Source of the DNA: [Phialemoniopsis] sp. UDSM-2020
Taxonomy: Eukaryota; Ascomycota; Sordariomycetes; Thyridiales; Thyridiaceae
Length of the DNA: 64,000 nt
Direction: 5' to 3'
Assembly: GCA_018873225.1 (NCBI GenBank)
Contig: JAEILZ010000007.1
Coordinates: 2,418,001-2,482,000 of the forward strand
The notes beneath the pieces were generated by a model. It was not told the origin of the DNA and did no database searches. It saw only the letters and a program-made list of their open reading frames with translations. The first letter of the stretch is position 1. Each line of letters starts with the position of its first letter. Positions 10,171 through 21,855 of this stretch are shown piece by piece. The translations under genes and the position numbers were made by a program.

Positions 10171-12935
10171 TCAGTAGCCTGAAACGGCTCCGCCCCAGAC
10201 CGAGTTGGACATGGCGGGCGGGGCGCCTCCGTCGACGAGGAACTGCAGCTCGTGCTCGAAGCCGTCGTTTCGGAGCATGGCCAATAGAGGCCTGGGTGCC
10301 GGTAGAAGCGTGAACGCCGATGACGAGGACGATGAAGACGGCAGCAGTTGCTGCTGCGTTGCCGCCACAGACCCGATATTGCGCTGCAGAGGCTCAGCGC
10401 ACGAAGGGGAGGGGCTCGGTAGAGGACTTGAGGCGAAGAGGCCGGATCGTTGAGACGGACCTACGGCAGAGCCGGCGGAGGAGGATGCCGGGGAGTATGA
10501 CGCCGGAACACCGGCATTGTCCATGGTGGAGAAGGAAGCACGCGGCGTCGGCGGGAGGGCAGTCAGCTGCGGCTGGGGGAGAGCCGGTAGGATCGCCTTG
10601 GTCTGGGGCAGGGGCAGACTGGAAGTGCTGCTGTTATAGGAGGTCGGTTGCGGGATGAAGGGGTCGAGCCGGATCATGGTGCTGAAGCCCGGGAGCGGCT
10701 GCGGGTGTCGCAGGATGGGCACCGTCGGAGTGATGGGTGGTAGTGAGTGTAATGCTTGGGCAGAGGGATGCTCCTGAATCCACGACGTGTCGTTAGCACT
10801 GTCTTTACTATGGTAATTGAAAAGCACTTACATTGGAGGAGACGCTGCTTGTGCGACTGTGCGCCATGTGTCTCTTCTCACCATTGGCGAATTTCGAGAG
10901 CTTCTCGTGCCATCTAATCGCGAGCGGCCAAATGGACTGGCACGCCTCAAGTATAGCCAGAGTACGTTTGACCATCGAATGACCTTCATGGGCGATGGTG
11001 GCATTGGGACAGACTTGACAGTTGGTTAGTTTCGCGAATCATAGTTCGCCTAGAGAGGACCAAACGTACTTTCAGGGATGTTGGCTAGATATACAGACAT
11101 TGTGCCGCAAGTGTAAACCGAGAACGCCTAGAGAGCATGCAATGTTAACCAACGTCTCTCACCAACGATCTTGCTGTAGGTTGTGCAGCAAAGGTAACAT
11201 ACTGACACGGCGGACATGAAGCCCGCATCGCAAGCACGGGTTGCGAATTGGAGGTCGACGAGCTCGTAAAGTCCTCGCACGTTTTCAAAGAGTCTCGCCG
11301 ACATCTGCGACCAGTGTTCAGCCATGTTCGGGCCGGGATTCATCATTCTACAAAGAGGAGCATGTCAATATTAGATCTCGAGTCAAGGATGTGCATTTGC
11401 TACAGTGGGTGTCGCATGACCTACTTGTTGAGGTACGGCTTGCGGATCATGATGTTGCAAAGACGGGTGAACATGATGATCGCCAAATATGCCTGTAATT
11501 ATTAGATGTCAGCAATGATAGCTCTCCAGGGTCTGTGATGAATGTACACTCACGATATCCAGTCCCTCCGCCTTGTACCTCGACATCAACTCAGGGTTCC
11601 ATCGATACTCAGGAGGCAGTGTCTCCTCCCAACGCTGGAGCTTCTCAACTAGCCTTACATGGCCACTCTCTGGTCCCCACGGGAAGGAGTCCTTCTCCTT
11701 GCTAAGCGTCCACTGCGAAATGCTGGCCCAGAATTGACCAGCCTGGAGTAGTGTCGCAAAGATGGAGCGTCGCGGTTCGTAGACAGTGTGCTTCCCATCG
11801 TTAGCCGGCACAGTGTCCTCGAAAGCCGCCCGAGACGCTGGCTCGATGCCGTGAGCAAAATCATACTCGCTTGATGGCAGTAGAGCAGTGACATCGCTTG
11901 GTGTGAGCGAGCGCGGTGACGACGTCCCGGAAATCAGGTGTTCTTGACTGTAAATCATCCAGAAAGTACGACGGCTGGACTCCGACTTGATGACCAGGTC
12001 CCTTGTGGGAGTGGTCAATCGGTAGGTTTCCTCTTTATGGAGACACATCTGCATAGCCATTCTCATGGCAATACCAAGGCTCAGATAGGCATTGTGCTTG
12101 TTTCCAGTGCTCAGCTGAGCCTTACTGAGAAGGTAAAAGGCCTGGCAGGTTTCGAGACTAGGAGTCGTCTGGAAGAAATTATCACGAGCGACATTTTCGG
12201 CTCGTGCGAGGAACGTCTCAGCAGCTGCCTTCGGCCCGCCGTATGTCGCTACTAAGGACGGTGTGTACCGTGCAGAGACACTGAGGATGCTAAGAAGCAG
12301 GAACACATTGACGGATTGCGGGTCATTGTGCAGCTTTGCGAGGAATTGGGCCTTGGGTATGAAGCTCAATTGGAAGTAGTTGCGGATGAGAATGTGTACC
12401 GATTCCACTATCTCCGGGACTGACGGAAGAAAGTCTCTGAAACTATCCTGAGCCGATCTTGGCCGGACAGTGAGGTCGTGGAACTCAAGAGCTCCTCGTC
12501 TCCCTTTTGTCAGCCCGCGTCGTTGAGTGGGCTCGGCCTTCTTTCGTGGGTGACGGTACTGACGGTCCTCGTCTGGATCGCCTCTCAGAGGAAACACACT
12601 TGTCAGGTAGTCAGTATCGTCCCAGGAGGTGAAATTGTCAGTGGGCGAATATGTTGCGCCTACCATCCTGAGCGGTCGATCCCGGCTTCACGGCAGCCCT
12701 CACAAGGGCTTGCGCCATTGTCATGGACGCACTTGCTTCTTTGTCGCCGACATCTACTCGAATAAAGGCATTAGCTTAATTGGTCCCTCTAAAATCGCCT
12801 CATGATGGTGGTATCTCATTCGAATGAAAACGAAACGTTGGGGATATCAATGGTTACACACCTCTTGCAAGCAACAGACGCTCGCCGTTTGGTTACACCC
12901 TGGGTCTGAGCAGTAGGAATGTGAGATAAAGCCAT
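10171..12935 (-). CDS. Zn2Cys6 transcription factor with fungal-specific TF domain
   Basis: Eight exons on the minus strand (12935-12862, 12753-12664, 12598-11554, 11492-11425, 11347-11203, 11127-11070, 11013-10832, 10773-10171) encode about 754 residues. The binuclear zinc cluster is built from the first three exons, with cysteines at residues 23, 26, 33, 42, 45 and 55. The sixth Cys is created by splicing TG to TGTGTTT, which also removes an in-frame stop. After the cluster comes a V-F-P-x-R-G-D-P-D stretch seen in a group of uncharacterised fungal regulators. The fungal-specific transcription factor domain follows (about residues 90-480; FQLSFIPKAQF, AFYLLSKAQ, MRMAMQMCLHKE, SRRTFWMIYSQ). 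The C-terminal 200 residues are Pro/Ser-rich, with a Ser run, and resemble an activation region. I infer a nuclear DNA-binding regulator; target genes are unknown. Exons 4-7 are shorter and a little less certain. Confidence 0.82.
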
Positions 12936-15900
12936 GAGGGAGCGGTGCCGACGTCGCACAACTATAATAACAAGCTTAATTGATGCAATGCGGGATTTGA
13001 CCTCCACGACAGACGAGGTGGCAAATGGATGAACGAATGTTCCGGAAGGTCAGGGTTCAGGGGTATGAGAAGAGTGGGCGAGAGTGTAAAAGAGAAACCA
13101 CGCGTGGAAATCCTCTTTGTAATGCATCGAGGTGAAAGAAGGCATGCAGGAGGAGCAGGGGGGTTGCGGAGAGCTGGGGATGGCGACCTCCTTAAAGCCT
13201 TGTCGAGTCACCACCGTCACCACACAGAATGAACGACTAGGATCCAGACCTGCCTGCTCAAGATACCCTCAGAATACAAGGAGATGACCCGATGGATTGG
13301 ATGCCCCAGTGAAAGAATGGAGTTGTGGAAGCTTGGCTAGGCTTTGCGCATTCTCAGCAGGTCTAGCGTGCCTGACTGGATGAGTGGAGATATTGACGCG
13401 GAGGGTAGCGGAGACTGAGACAAGGGAAGCGAGGAGGCCGGCGAGCTTGTCAGGAAGACGGAAGCACAGTGGAAGAAGGGCTTGGTACACTGGTACCGAC
13501 GCCGCCAATGGGGGAGAGGCTTGCTCAGCTGTCAACCGGGGACCCTAGGGGACCTCGCGGCGGACGCTCGACACGTGAAGACCCAGCTAGCCAGCCATCA
13601 AGAAAGAAATTGTTCCTGGCCTTCGACTATTCTTTCCCAAAGACCAGAACTGTGCTCTTGAAACTCTGAACACCAGGCAAACTCGGGGCAATGTTGACTT
13701 GTGACGCCTCATCTGCTGGTGGGAGCCATCACCTTGGGACACGGGCTCGAGATGACACTGTCATCTCCCTCCCACTTATAAGACGAGACAGAGACAATGA
13801 ACAGTCACCTGCATTCTTCCTTGCAAACCAGTGTTTCATATAGGTGCTCCCTGTGTTGTGACATAGCCTAGCCAAGGTAAGAGGGCAATTTCTTGCGTGT
13901 GTAACCGAGGCGGATATAGACTCTTCTATAGCTCAATGGACCCGAGGAGTCGTGACATTTGTCGCAGTGGACTGTGAAGCTGGGGTGGTGCATAACAAGG
14001 TCGTGTAAGCCATGTGCAATAAGGTTTTTGTCACCGGGAGAATTGGCAGAGCTTCGTGGCCACAGCCGCTGCGCGGGCCAAATGTACCTGTCAATAGTTT
14101 CGTGTGAAAGAGAGTTAGTGCCAATCAATCGCTTGCGCTCACCTCGCATCGATCAGTCCATCCGAACCCGTCTACCGCGATGCCCGCAATGATAATGCGT
14201 CCCGGCGCTATGGATCCCCAGCCTGTATCTTAGGGTTGCCAAGGTACAATGACATAGCTTGGTGTTTTTTTTTCTCACGCACCAAAAGAAAAGTTGATCT
14301 GCCAATGCCGGTTTCTTTGTGACGAGGGCTTCCCTGTCCCTCGCCTCTTTGTCCGGGATTGGTTCGACTAGTGATCCGCCCTGTTGCCCAGACAAAGCTG
14401 CTTGAGATTATCTTCCGAACTCAAGCTGATCGCTGCCGGCAATCTCTGATGAGGTGCAGGAGCAAGGGGCGGTGGCTTGCCCGCCAAGTCTCATCTATCT
14501 GGATAACTGAGGTCGACCGTCAAAGGTTCATTCATCCGTTTGTGCAAGCCCAGAACGTGGTCATCCGTAATGGCCTCTGCTTGCAATTGACCAGATCGTA
14601 CGTCTTTCAACGACTCGGCAACCCGGAGGAACGAGGTCTCGAACACTGAAAGTCCACCCAAGAGCGCGACTCCGCTTCGCGGCGGGGCTTCATTTTTCAA
14701 AACGGTCTGTCGAGGCGCGATGCGATGCATAACGGTTGTCAGTTGCCTTAGTATGTTGACGGCGCTCATGAGCCGGGTGATCCCGTGGGTGGAACAGTGA
14801 CTCGGCGTTGCGTCGACAAGTACCTCTGATTACCCCGTATTTGCTCTCCGGGGTGGAGTCAACAAACTCGGCAAGTTAGGTAAAGTTGACTGGCGATCTC
14901 GTTGGCGTCAACCTTATCCCAGACTCCGTTCGCGTGCTCTGTGAAGGGTCCTGAGAGCCGCACCCATTCCTCATCTCCCGCATTGCATCAAAGAAGCTCC
15001 ATTCGCGTGTCGCTAGCCCTGAATTCGAGCCAATCACTGCCCCGAAAGGGTTCAAGCAGATCCCGTAATGTATCTGGTTATTGAGCTTTGGTGGTTTGTA
15101 CAGTGGGACCGAAGGTCTTGGCGGACCAGCCTGTCTCACATCTTGCTGTGGCTAGAACGACTCGTGGGTGTAGACTGACAGAATAATTGAAAGGTATTGC
15201 CTAGATGAACACCCTCAAGAGGAGGCCAGAACCCCGTGACTGGAGGATAGTGCAAGCCACCTTGATCACAGCCTGATGTCTCCACGAACTACTCGACCGG
15301 GTCAACCAGGCGTCTGGGAACATTTAGACACCGGTGGGAGCAGTTTGGGAGAGTCCTAACCTCAAAGACCGGCCTTTTTCTATTAGCCAAACGTTGTAAC
15401 GTACCATAATTGTCCGGCATCAAGAGGTTCCGGGAGTGCCAAGACCGGGGAAGACAAGGTGAGGACGGTCTACGGTGTAATATCGAGACACAGGTCTACA
15501 CACCCACACCTGCCGTAACCCAGTTTGGCACGATGCAGACAGACCCAAGCCCTCCGTCTTCTGTGCGTCGTATCTGGGCAGGCAGCTCGAATACAGGCAC
15601 CCCCTCTGACACTGAGGCCCGGAATAATCCGTACAGGGCAATTTTTGGATGAGGATCTGATTCTGCGTTCAAGATCGGTCGCTTCCGACAGATCCTTATG
15701 GCATGTCGCAGTCATTCCAGCCTGACTACTCTGTGGGTGACAGTAAAATCAGAGCCGTGTGGCCCCTACGAAGTAGAAGCTTGCAATGCCTCGCGCAAAA
15801 GGCAGCGTCATCACGGAATCGAAGCTGAAATCCGTTCAAAGCTGGCCTCGATGTACCATGGCCAAACCACTCAGGTGAAGCCTCGCAAAAAGAACGCTTT

Positions 15901-18900
15901 CTCAGCGGATGTCTGCCAATGGGGTGTTTGCCGGGGTTGCTCTAGGACAAACAAGGCGTCACAAGCGAAATCGTGCCTGATGTCTAGCACATGGCTGAGC
16001 TGTGATGTCAGGAGGGGCTGGTGCCGATATGAACCCTTCTTTGACAACCCCTCACGAGCTCTACTACGTAAGCCACTAGCATGAGACCGTCGAGATCATG
16101 ATCTGTTTGCGCGGAGATCCTTGAACGATGGGCGGCAGAGGCATCCTTGCAGCAGAGCACCTCCCCGCCTCCCAGCCAATAACGCAATGTTCTCTGCGAT
16201 GCCTCCCTGGGGACGAGATCGAACATTACTCGAGGTATGTGTATTTTACTGTCTGTCTCGCCATTGGAACGCAGCGCCCGGGATGAAGGGGTTGTGAATC
16301 TGTCTCAGAGCAAGGAATTGGGCCAGAGCTCTGCCGATGCTAGGGCAGAAGAGGAAGCCATCAGCCGGTATATGTTTCGTACACCGCGGTGAGGACAGTA
16401 CCGTTCGGGACATGGTGGAGGGGGTTACCAGTCCAGTGACAGCCAGTGACACCAGTGACACCCAGGGTAAAGAATGCATCACTCATGTTTAGCCCTGTTC
16501 AAAACATGTTAGTAGCGCCACACTGTAAAAGGAGGATCCTTGGTGGGCCAAGCATGCCCATCATCTCAGTGAGACATAGCTTACTTTCACTTCGTACTGA
16601 GTACACTGTGTTGCCGAATTGTCCGCGAAGAGCTGTGTACTTGATTTTGCAAAAGCCACCGATAAGGGTGAAAGATGAGGGCAGAACATCCAAGGATGAT
16701 CCTAGGAGATGAGGGTATGTTGATCCTAGACAGAGGCGCTTTGCCAGGCATCTTGATATATTGTTACATAACAGGAAATGGCCTTGAGTCCTTTTGATAT
16801 CATATGGCGCGAAGATCCAAAAACCCTGTGATCGACAAGGATATGGGTTTTTGGTCTCTCAGTGCTGGAAAACGATGCTGGTCTGTTGCGACCTAGGCAG
16901 AAAACGGCGTCAAGTTGCGAGAGGCTAGACTTTGATTTGTTGACCGCCACAAGAGAAGCGAGCAAGCAGGAGTGAGGTGAGTGGCAGGCAGCTGCAACTG
17001 CCTGCCTGCAATCCTTCATTGCGCCAGTGACCAACTGCATCTTCACAGTGGTATTTACGGTCTTTGTTCTACGAAACGGCAAGGCCCATGCAGGGTACTT
17101 CTTGCAATACTGTCATGAAGGTACCTACTTTCTGTCTTCCGTTTTCAGGAAAGTCAAGGGGGCAAAGGAAAAGAACGAGAGACAAAAACAAGAGAAGATT
17201 ACCTAGCCAGCTACGTATACCTTGTTCGAGAGCAAGAATGAGTTTTGTTCTTATTCGGGGCACAAGAGCTCATGAAGTAGGTACTTACTGGTGAAACTTC
17301 CACACACAAGATGGTCTTTTGAGCCAGCCACATGCATGTACGGGACGACGCCTCGAATGCCTGCCAAGCGACATATCATGCCCTCCTCCAAATGCCTCGC
17401 CAGGCCCAGCCCTTTTTCCTGTCAAAGGTGCCAAAAGAGGGAAATCCAGCCGCTAGACCGTGTCCGGATCTCCAGATGCCCAGATGCCCAGATGCCCAGA
17501 TGCCCAGATGCCCAGATGCCCAGATGCCCAGATGCCCAGATGCCCAGATGCCCAGATGCCCAGATGCCCAGATGCCCAGATGCCCAGATGGCCCAACGGC
17601 CGGCGGTCCCCTTGTTTCTGGCAGCAGCCGGGAGTCCCGGGGTCTTCCCTGTTCCCTTTCTTACCTGCTCTCGCTTGGCAAGATCTGCCACTCATTTCTC
17701 TGATGGCTATTCATTCCCCGCACTCCTGAGATCGATTTTGAAAGTGAGATTGATTATCTGGCTGTTTGTCCTTATTCTTTTCTTGGTTGGCTGGACTACC
17801 ATATTTGGTAGCTAGCAGGCACATCAACACACTTTTTATCATCAAATGCATCACAATCCTGGAAAGGGCAATATATCAAACTGGGCTGTTCGCACGGGGC
17901 AAGCGAGAGCAGAAAAAGAAAGCACACCCCTGGCCTCGCGTCTGATGGAGGCGGGCAATTCGATCACTTAGATGAATCAAGAGGTCTCATTAATCATTTG
18001 ACTTGCTCAGGGCGATGGCGTCCGATGCTGGCATTTCGGCACAGGGTACCCATACCGAGTCACTGCCGACGCAAGAGGCGCATTCTTCGGCAGTGATGCT
18101 CTCGGGCCAATAGTGGACGAGCATTCAGGGTTCAAAATACCTCTGATGTACTGAATTGCTTTTTTGCCTTTCTGTGGCGTTCTCTGGACCGCCTGCCATT
18201 CCTTGCTTTTCTCAAGTCAGGACCACGGGCTGGCAAGTGCTAAGGGTTCACTAATGCAGTGGAAATCACTGTCTCGGGTTTATGTTCACCTCGAAACGCT
18301 GGCATGAGATTCTCCTGCCTGCAGTCCCGGCTGCCGCGGGCTTCTCTCTCTCGAGAAAAGGAATGAGGAAAATGACAAGGCAATGCTTCCCCATCTAGAC
18401 CTTATTTTGACTCGGAATGGCCGCGTCCCCATCAGAGCCATCATCAACTCAATATGCTTGATTCATGAACTGGCAGTTTTCGCCAGCGATTGGCCCCTTC
18501 GGTCCCGACAGGCTGGTTCTGTCCACTCAACTGTGGCACCAGTCTCCTCTCCAGGAAACCAATCGCGGAGCAACGAAGCAAAGCAAGGGTTAGAAAGCGA
18601 GGACTGATTGTCCTCGTATGGGATTTCTCAGTTCTGATTTCGCCTAGTTATTCGCTTGCGTTGGCTCGCCAGGTTTCTCCCTCCTGCGGCCATGTACAAG
18701 TTAGGTCGATCATCAGCTTGCCTGGCCACAAATGTAGCAGCTGCATTGCCAGAATAGGTAACCTCTTCGTCCGCTCTGATGAGTATGCTTCCGAAAATGT
18801 TGAGGCTAGATGACTTGGCAAGCCCGTCTCACAAAGGAAGGAAGCTCGCAAGCTTTAATCAATTCGGCCTATATTCCAGGACAGGACACGGTGTTGAGCT

Positions 18901-19209
18901 GCAGATCACCCCATGCGGACGATCCTTTTCCTTTAGCAAACACATTCAGCTCACTGCAATGATTCATCCTGGCTCATCGGATGTTGAGATGGGACTTCCC
19001 CGGGGTGCATATGCATAGTCTCGATTTTGGACCGTGGTTCAGTCAATCATAGATACAGACAGTAAAGGAAATGTAGAGAGTGCTCTCATTATGCCCCAAC
19101 CCATGAAAACCAAACGCCGGTGGTATCTCCAAGTATCGCCCCTGAACTCCCAAGCACACATTGTATGTGGATAGATTAGTTTATACACTCTTCTCTCTTC
19201 TCTCTTTTC
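12936..19209. other. Gene-poor region of 6.3 kb
   Basis: This is the longest stretch without a convincing gene. Open frames are numerous but short, and none resembles a known family. Noted inside are a 112-codon open frame on the minus strand (14491-14829), the octamer minisatellite at 17473-17590, and a small run of CAGTGACA-type repeats at 16433-16465. No transposase, reverse transcriptase, terminal repeat or strong AT bias of RIP type was recognised. It may hold upstream regulation for the flanking genes, non-coding RNA or eroded sequence. Confidence 0.4.
17473..17590. repeat. Octamer minisatellite (CAGATGCC), about 14.75 copies
   Basis: CAGATGCC is repeated without error from 17473 to 17590, about 14.75 copies. 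Because 8 is not a multiple of 3, each frame reads a 24-nt (8-residue) peptide period. None contains a stop, which produces false open frames on both strands. Perfect identity between units suggests recent slippage expansion. Copy number is likely to vary between strains. Confidence 0.98.
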
Positions 19210-21855
19210 TCACAGGGCGTAGTTCTCCGTGTGCAAGAAGATCTCTTCGAGCATCTCATCGCCCCAAATTTCCGCCTGCAGCTTCGCTACCGTGTTGGCC
19301 ACACCGACGCGCATGGCTGGAGGGCCGCACACGAACACGGCCGTCCTCCTGCCTAGGATACCACGCCCGTCTGAACCTCCGGTTGCCCATTCGCGTAGCA
19401 TGTAGCCCAGATCTGGCCTGCCGTACTCAACACTCCAACCTCCATCGATTTGATGAGGTATCGGGAATGCGAATCGCATAAGGCTCTTTTGGAACTCCGT
19501 CGGTGTCTCAGGGAAGCCAAAGTCGAAGCCCGACGGTGGCCCGAATGTCGAGGTTGGCCGTGCCCGCTGTCCTGAATTCAGGTGTCCTACGTCTGTACGC
19601 AGGTGTGCCAGCTCCGGTGGACGCGGGACATCGCTCGAAGGTGCGTGGCTGCCCGGTTGAGAGTTCTCTGGACTGCCGCCAGCGCCGCCGTCAAAGCTTG
19701 GAGGCGAAAGATACTGCTGGCTGAAGCGCTGCTTAGCTGGAGAATTGGCAGGCGCGTAGTTGAAGTGAGGAGGATCCTGGCGCGGCTGCAGCGGTGGGAA
19801 GTGGAACTCGCGCTTCTTCCCATCCTTGGCCTCATCAGGATCCTTGCCTTCCAACCTGCGCAGCGAGTCCTCGGTGTGGGATTGCCTGTCCTGCGGCGGG
19901 TTCGGCGGCGGTGGCGGTATCTTGTGTGGTTGTAGATACTTCTGCTGTGGAAGGGCGGTGATCCTGTCTTCATCCTCCGCTCGTAGCTCCCTCTCGCGGG
20001 CTGGATCGCCTTGCGCCTCGGACATTATGAGAGCCGAGTTTCGCTTCGATGCAATGCCAGCTACGAACCCGTCCAGTTTGTCGTGGAACATGTTGCTCAG
20101 GGGCCGTGGTGCCCGGTTATGCAAGCCCTGTGCCATCTGTTGCTGACGTGTCGTGGCCGTCACGAAGAACTTGCAAGTGACAGACTCTGGTGGTGCTGCT
20201 TCACGACAGATGCGAAGCTCCTCTCGAAACCAGTCCATAGCCTCGAGGCGCTTGAGGGCCCAGACTACCACAATCTTCTTTGTGATTGCCTTGCCATCTC
20301 GCATTCGCTTGATCAGGTTGAGGAGTTGGGACATGAGGGATGTGATACCGCTGCCTCCGGCAATGAGGATACACGTGTCAAATGCAGCGAGCTCTCGACG
20401 CATGCCGCCGTATGGTCCGTCGAGGAAGGCCCGATATGTGTGGAAAGGGCCCTTCTCAATAGCTGTTTCTAAAACTTTGCGAGTGAACCCGCCATAAGGT
20501 CGGAATACGAGAACACAATCGCGGTACTGTTCGCCGTACTCGGAAGGAAAGTCCTCGCTGCACAGCGACGAAATCGTGAAGGGGTGATTCTCAAAGAATG
20601 AGATCCCGGGCATACGGAGATAGACGTATTGACCAGGTTTCCACCGCATCTGCGTCGGGATGGTGACTTTGATAGCGTTCTCGGTCATCAGGGTAATGGC
20701 GGCCTCGTCTCCAACCATAAAAGACATCCGCCCAGGCTTGGTCCAGTTTAGGTTGAATAGCCGTAGAAAGTAGCAAAAGACTAGAATCGCCACAGTCGCG
20801 TACAGATAATTCCATGATGCAAGGAAGTTCTTGGTGTGCCAGAACAACAGGCCGACGTACGCGAGGCCGACCGGCCAATGCATCATCACGAAGACCTCGT
20901 AGGCTGTTCGTCGAACAATCGGCAGGGACGCGACACACAGCCAGCAGAGTGGCACAAGACAAGCGATGCCAGTGCCGTAGATGACGCCGCTGCCTTCGGG
21001 GAAGAGCCTCTGGAAGATGTCCATGCCGCCGTCATCCCACACTGGCTGGATATAAAAAGGGATGGTATGGACAAGTGAGAGAAACAGACATAGGTAACCA
21101 GCCCAGCGATGCAAGACGTTGAGTCTTTCCGGTCCTATGCCCGTGATGAGTGTAAGAACGTTCGCCTTGGTGCTCGTAGCGATGATCCAGGGCGTCATTG
21201 CTACAGCAATCATTCCGGCACGGATAGCCACCGGTGGCGATCCGAACTGAATACTTTGCCAGTAGAGTGGCTGTTGAAGGAAGCAATAGAGGGTGACAAA
21301 TGCCAGCGCAACAAAGCCGCAGGCTAATACCGAGAGGGACGAGAACGTGAATCGATGTTTGCGCCAGACGATGTCAGGGACTGGGCGATAGAAGATCCAC
21401 CTGAACAGAGCCAGCGTATCGTTGACAGCGCCGATTGACGACAGATGAGCTTTTGGTCTAAAGGCAGTCTCGGCCTTGCCCTCCTCGGGGAAGAAGTGCC
21501 GCCCCGATGTCTGTCCAGTGTGCATCGCTGCCGAATGATCCCATTCTGGTTCGAGGCTGTAGAGATTCTGATAGTGTTCCTCAACTTCCTGTTTGTAGAT
21601 CGCCTGCCGGATCTTATCTTGCCAATAATGCCATATCCTAACGACCATCACCATGCCCATCAATGCCAGTGCGAAGTATGTCCACCCCAGGGCATACTTG
21701 CCCGACTTTTTCCAGGGATCGACTGTCTGAGCCTCAACCAGACCTGGGGGGCTCGTGGGCGTGAGGGGGATATCAATGCGCTTGACGAGATCGGGGACGT
21801 TCCTTGAGGCCTTTTCGGTCACGACCCGGGCAGCTGAATGGAAACGGGCGGCCAT
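19210..21855 (-). CDS. Ferric reductase-like transmembrane oxidoreductase with split NAD domain
   Basis: A single exon encodes 881 residues. The N-terminal part has one membrane segment (about residues 56-73). The ferric-reductase-like haem core (about 165-365) contains the four haem histidines H249, H263, H326 and H340. The FAD-binding domain carries HPFTISS at 424-430, and the NAD-binding domain has GGSGIT at 500-505 and CGPPAM near 843-848. The family moves electrons from NADPH across the membrane to ferric or cupric ions. It is longer than usual because roughly residues 575-790 form a Pro/Ser/Gln-rich disordered segment lying between the two NAD motifs. No intron is needed. The ATG at 21855 is the only sensible start. 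Upstream, a TATATA-like sequence lies near 22268 (minus-strand promoter position). Iron or copper regulation is plausible but no clear GATA-type iron site was found. Confidence 0.9.
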   Translation of the reverse strand: MAARFHSAARVVTEKASRNVPDLVKRIDIPLTPTSPPGLVEAQTVDPWKKSGKYALGWTYFALALMGMVMVVRIWHYWQDKIRQAIYKQEVEEHYQNLYSLEPEWDHSAAMHTGQTSGRHFFPEEGKAETAFRPKAHLSSIGAVNDTLALFRWIFYRPVPDIVWRKHRFTFSSLSVLACGFVALAFVTLYCFLQQPLYWQSIQFGSPPVAIRAGMIAVAMTPWIIATSTKANVLTLITGIGPERLNVLHRWAGYLCLFLSLVHTIPFYIQPVWDDGGMDIFQRLFPEGSGVIYGTGIACLVPLCWLCVASLPIVRRTAYEVFVMMHWPVGLAYVGLLFWHTKNFLASWNYLYATVAILVFCYFLRLFNLNWTKPGRMSFMVGDEAAITLMTENAIKVTIPTQMRWKPGQYVYLRMPGISFFENHPFTISSLCSEDFPSEYGEQYRDCVLVFRPYGGFTRKVLETAIEKGPFHTYRAFLDGPYGGMRRELAAFDTCILIAGGSGITSLMSQLLNLIKRMRDGKAITKKIVVVWALKRLEAMDWFREELRICREAAPPESVTCKFFVTATTRQQQMAQGLHNRAPRPLSNMFHDKLDGFVAGIASKRNSALIMSEAQGDPARERELRAEDEDRITALPQQKYLQPHKIPPPPPNPPQDRQSHTEDSLRRLEGKDPDEAKDGKKREFHFPPLQPRQDPPHFNYAPANSPAKQRFSQQYLSPPSFDGGAGGSPENSQPGSHAPSSDVPRPPELAHLRTDVGHLNSGQRARPTSTFGPPSGFDFGFPETPTEFQKSLMRFAFPIPHQIDGGWSVEYGRPDLGYMLREWATGGSDGRGILGRRTAVFVCGPPAMRVGVANTVAKLQAEIWGDEMLEEIFLHTENYAL

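Noticed and set aside
12599..12668. Apparent frameshift and missing sixth Cys in the Zn2Cys6 regulator
   Set aside because: A consensus 65-nt intron explains both; the gene is intact under that model.
17291..17815. Open frames of 89-174 codons across the minisatellite on both strands
   Set aside because: An 8-bp repeat without stops opens all frames; the repeated peptide is not evidence of coding.
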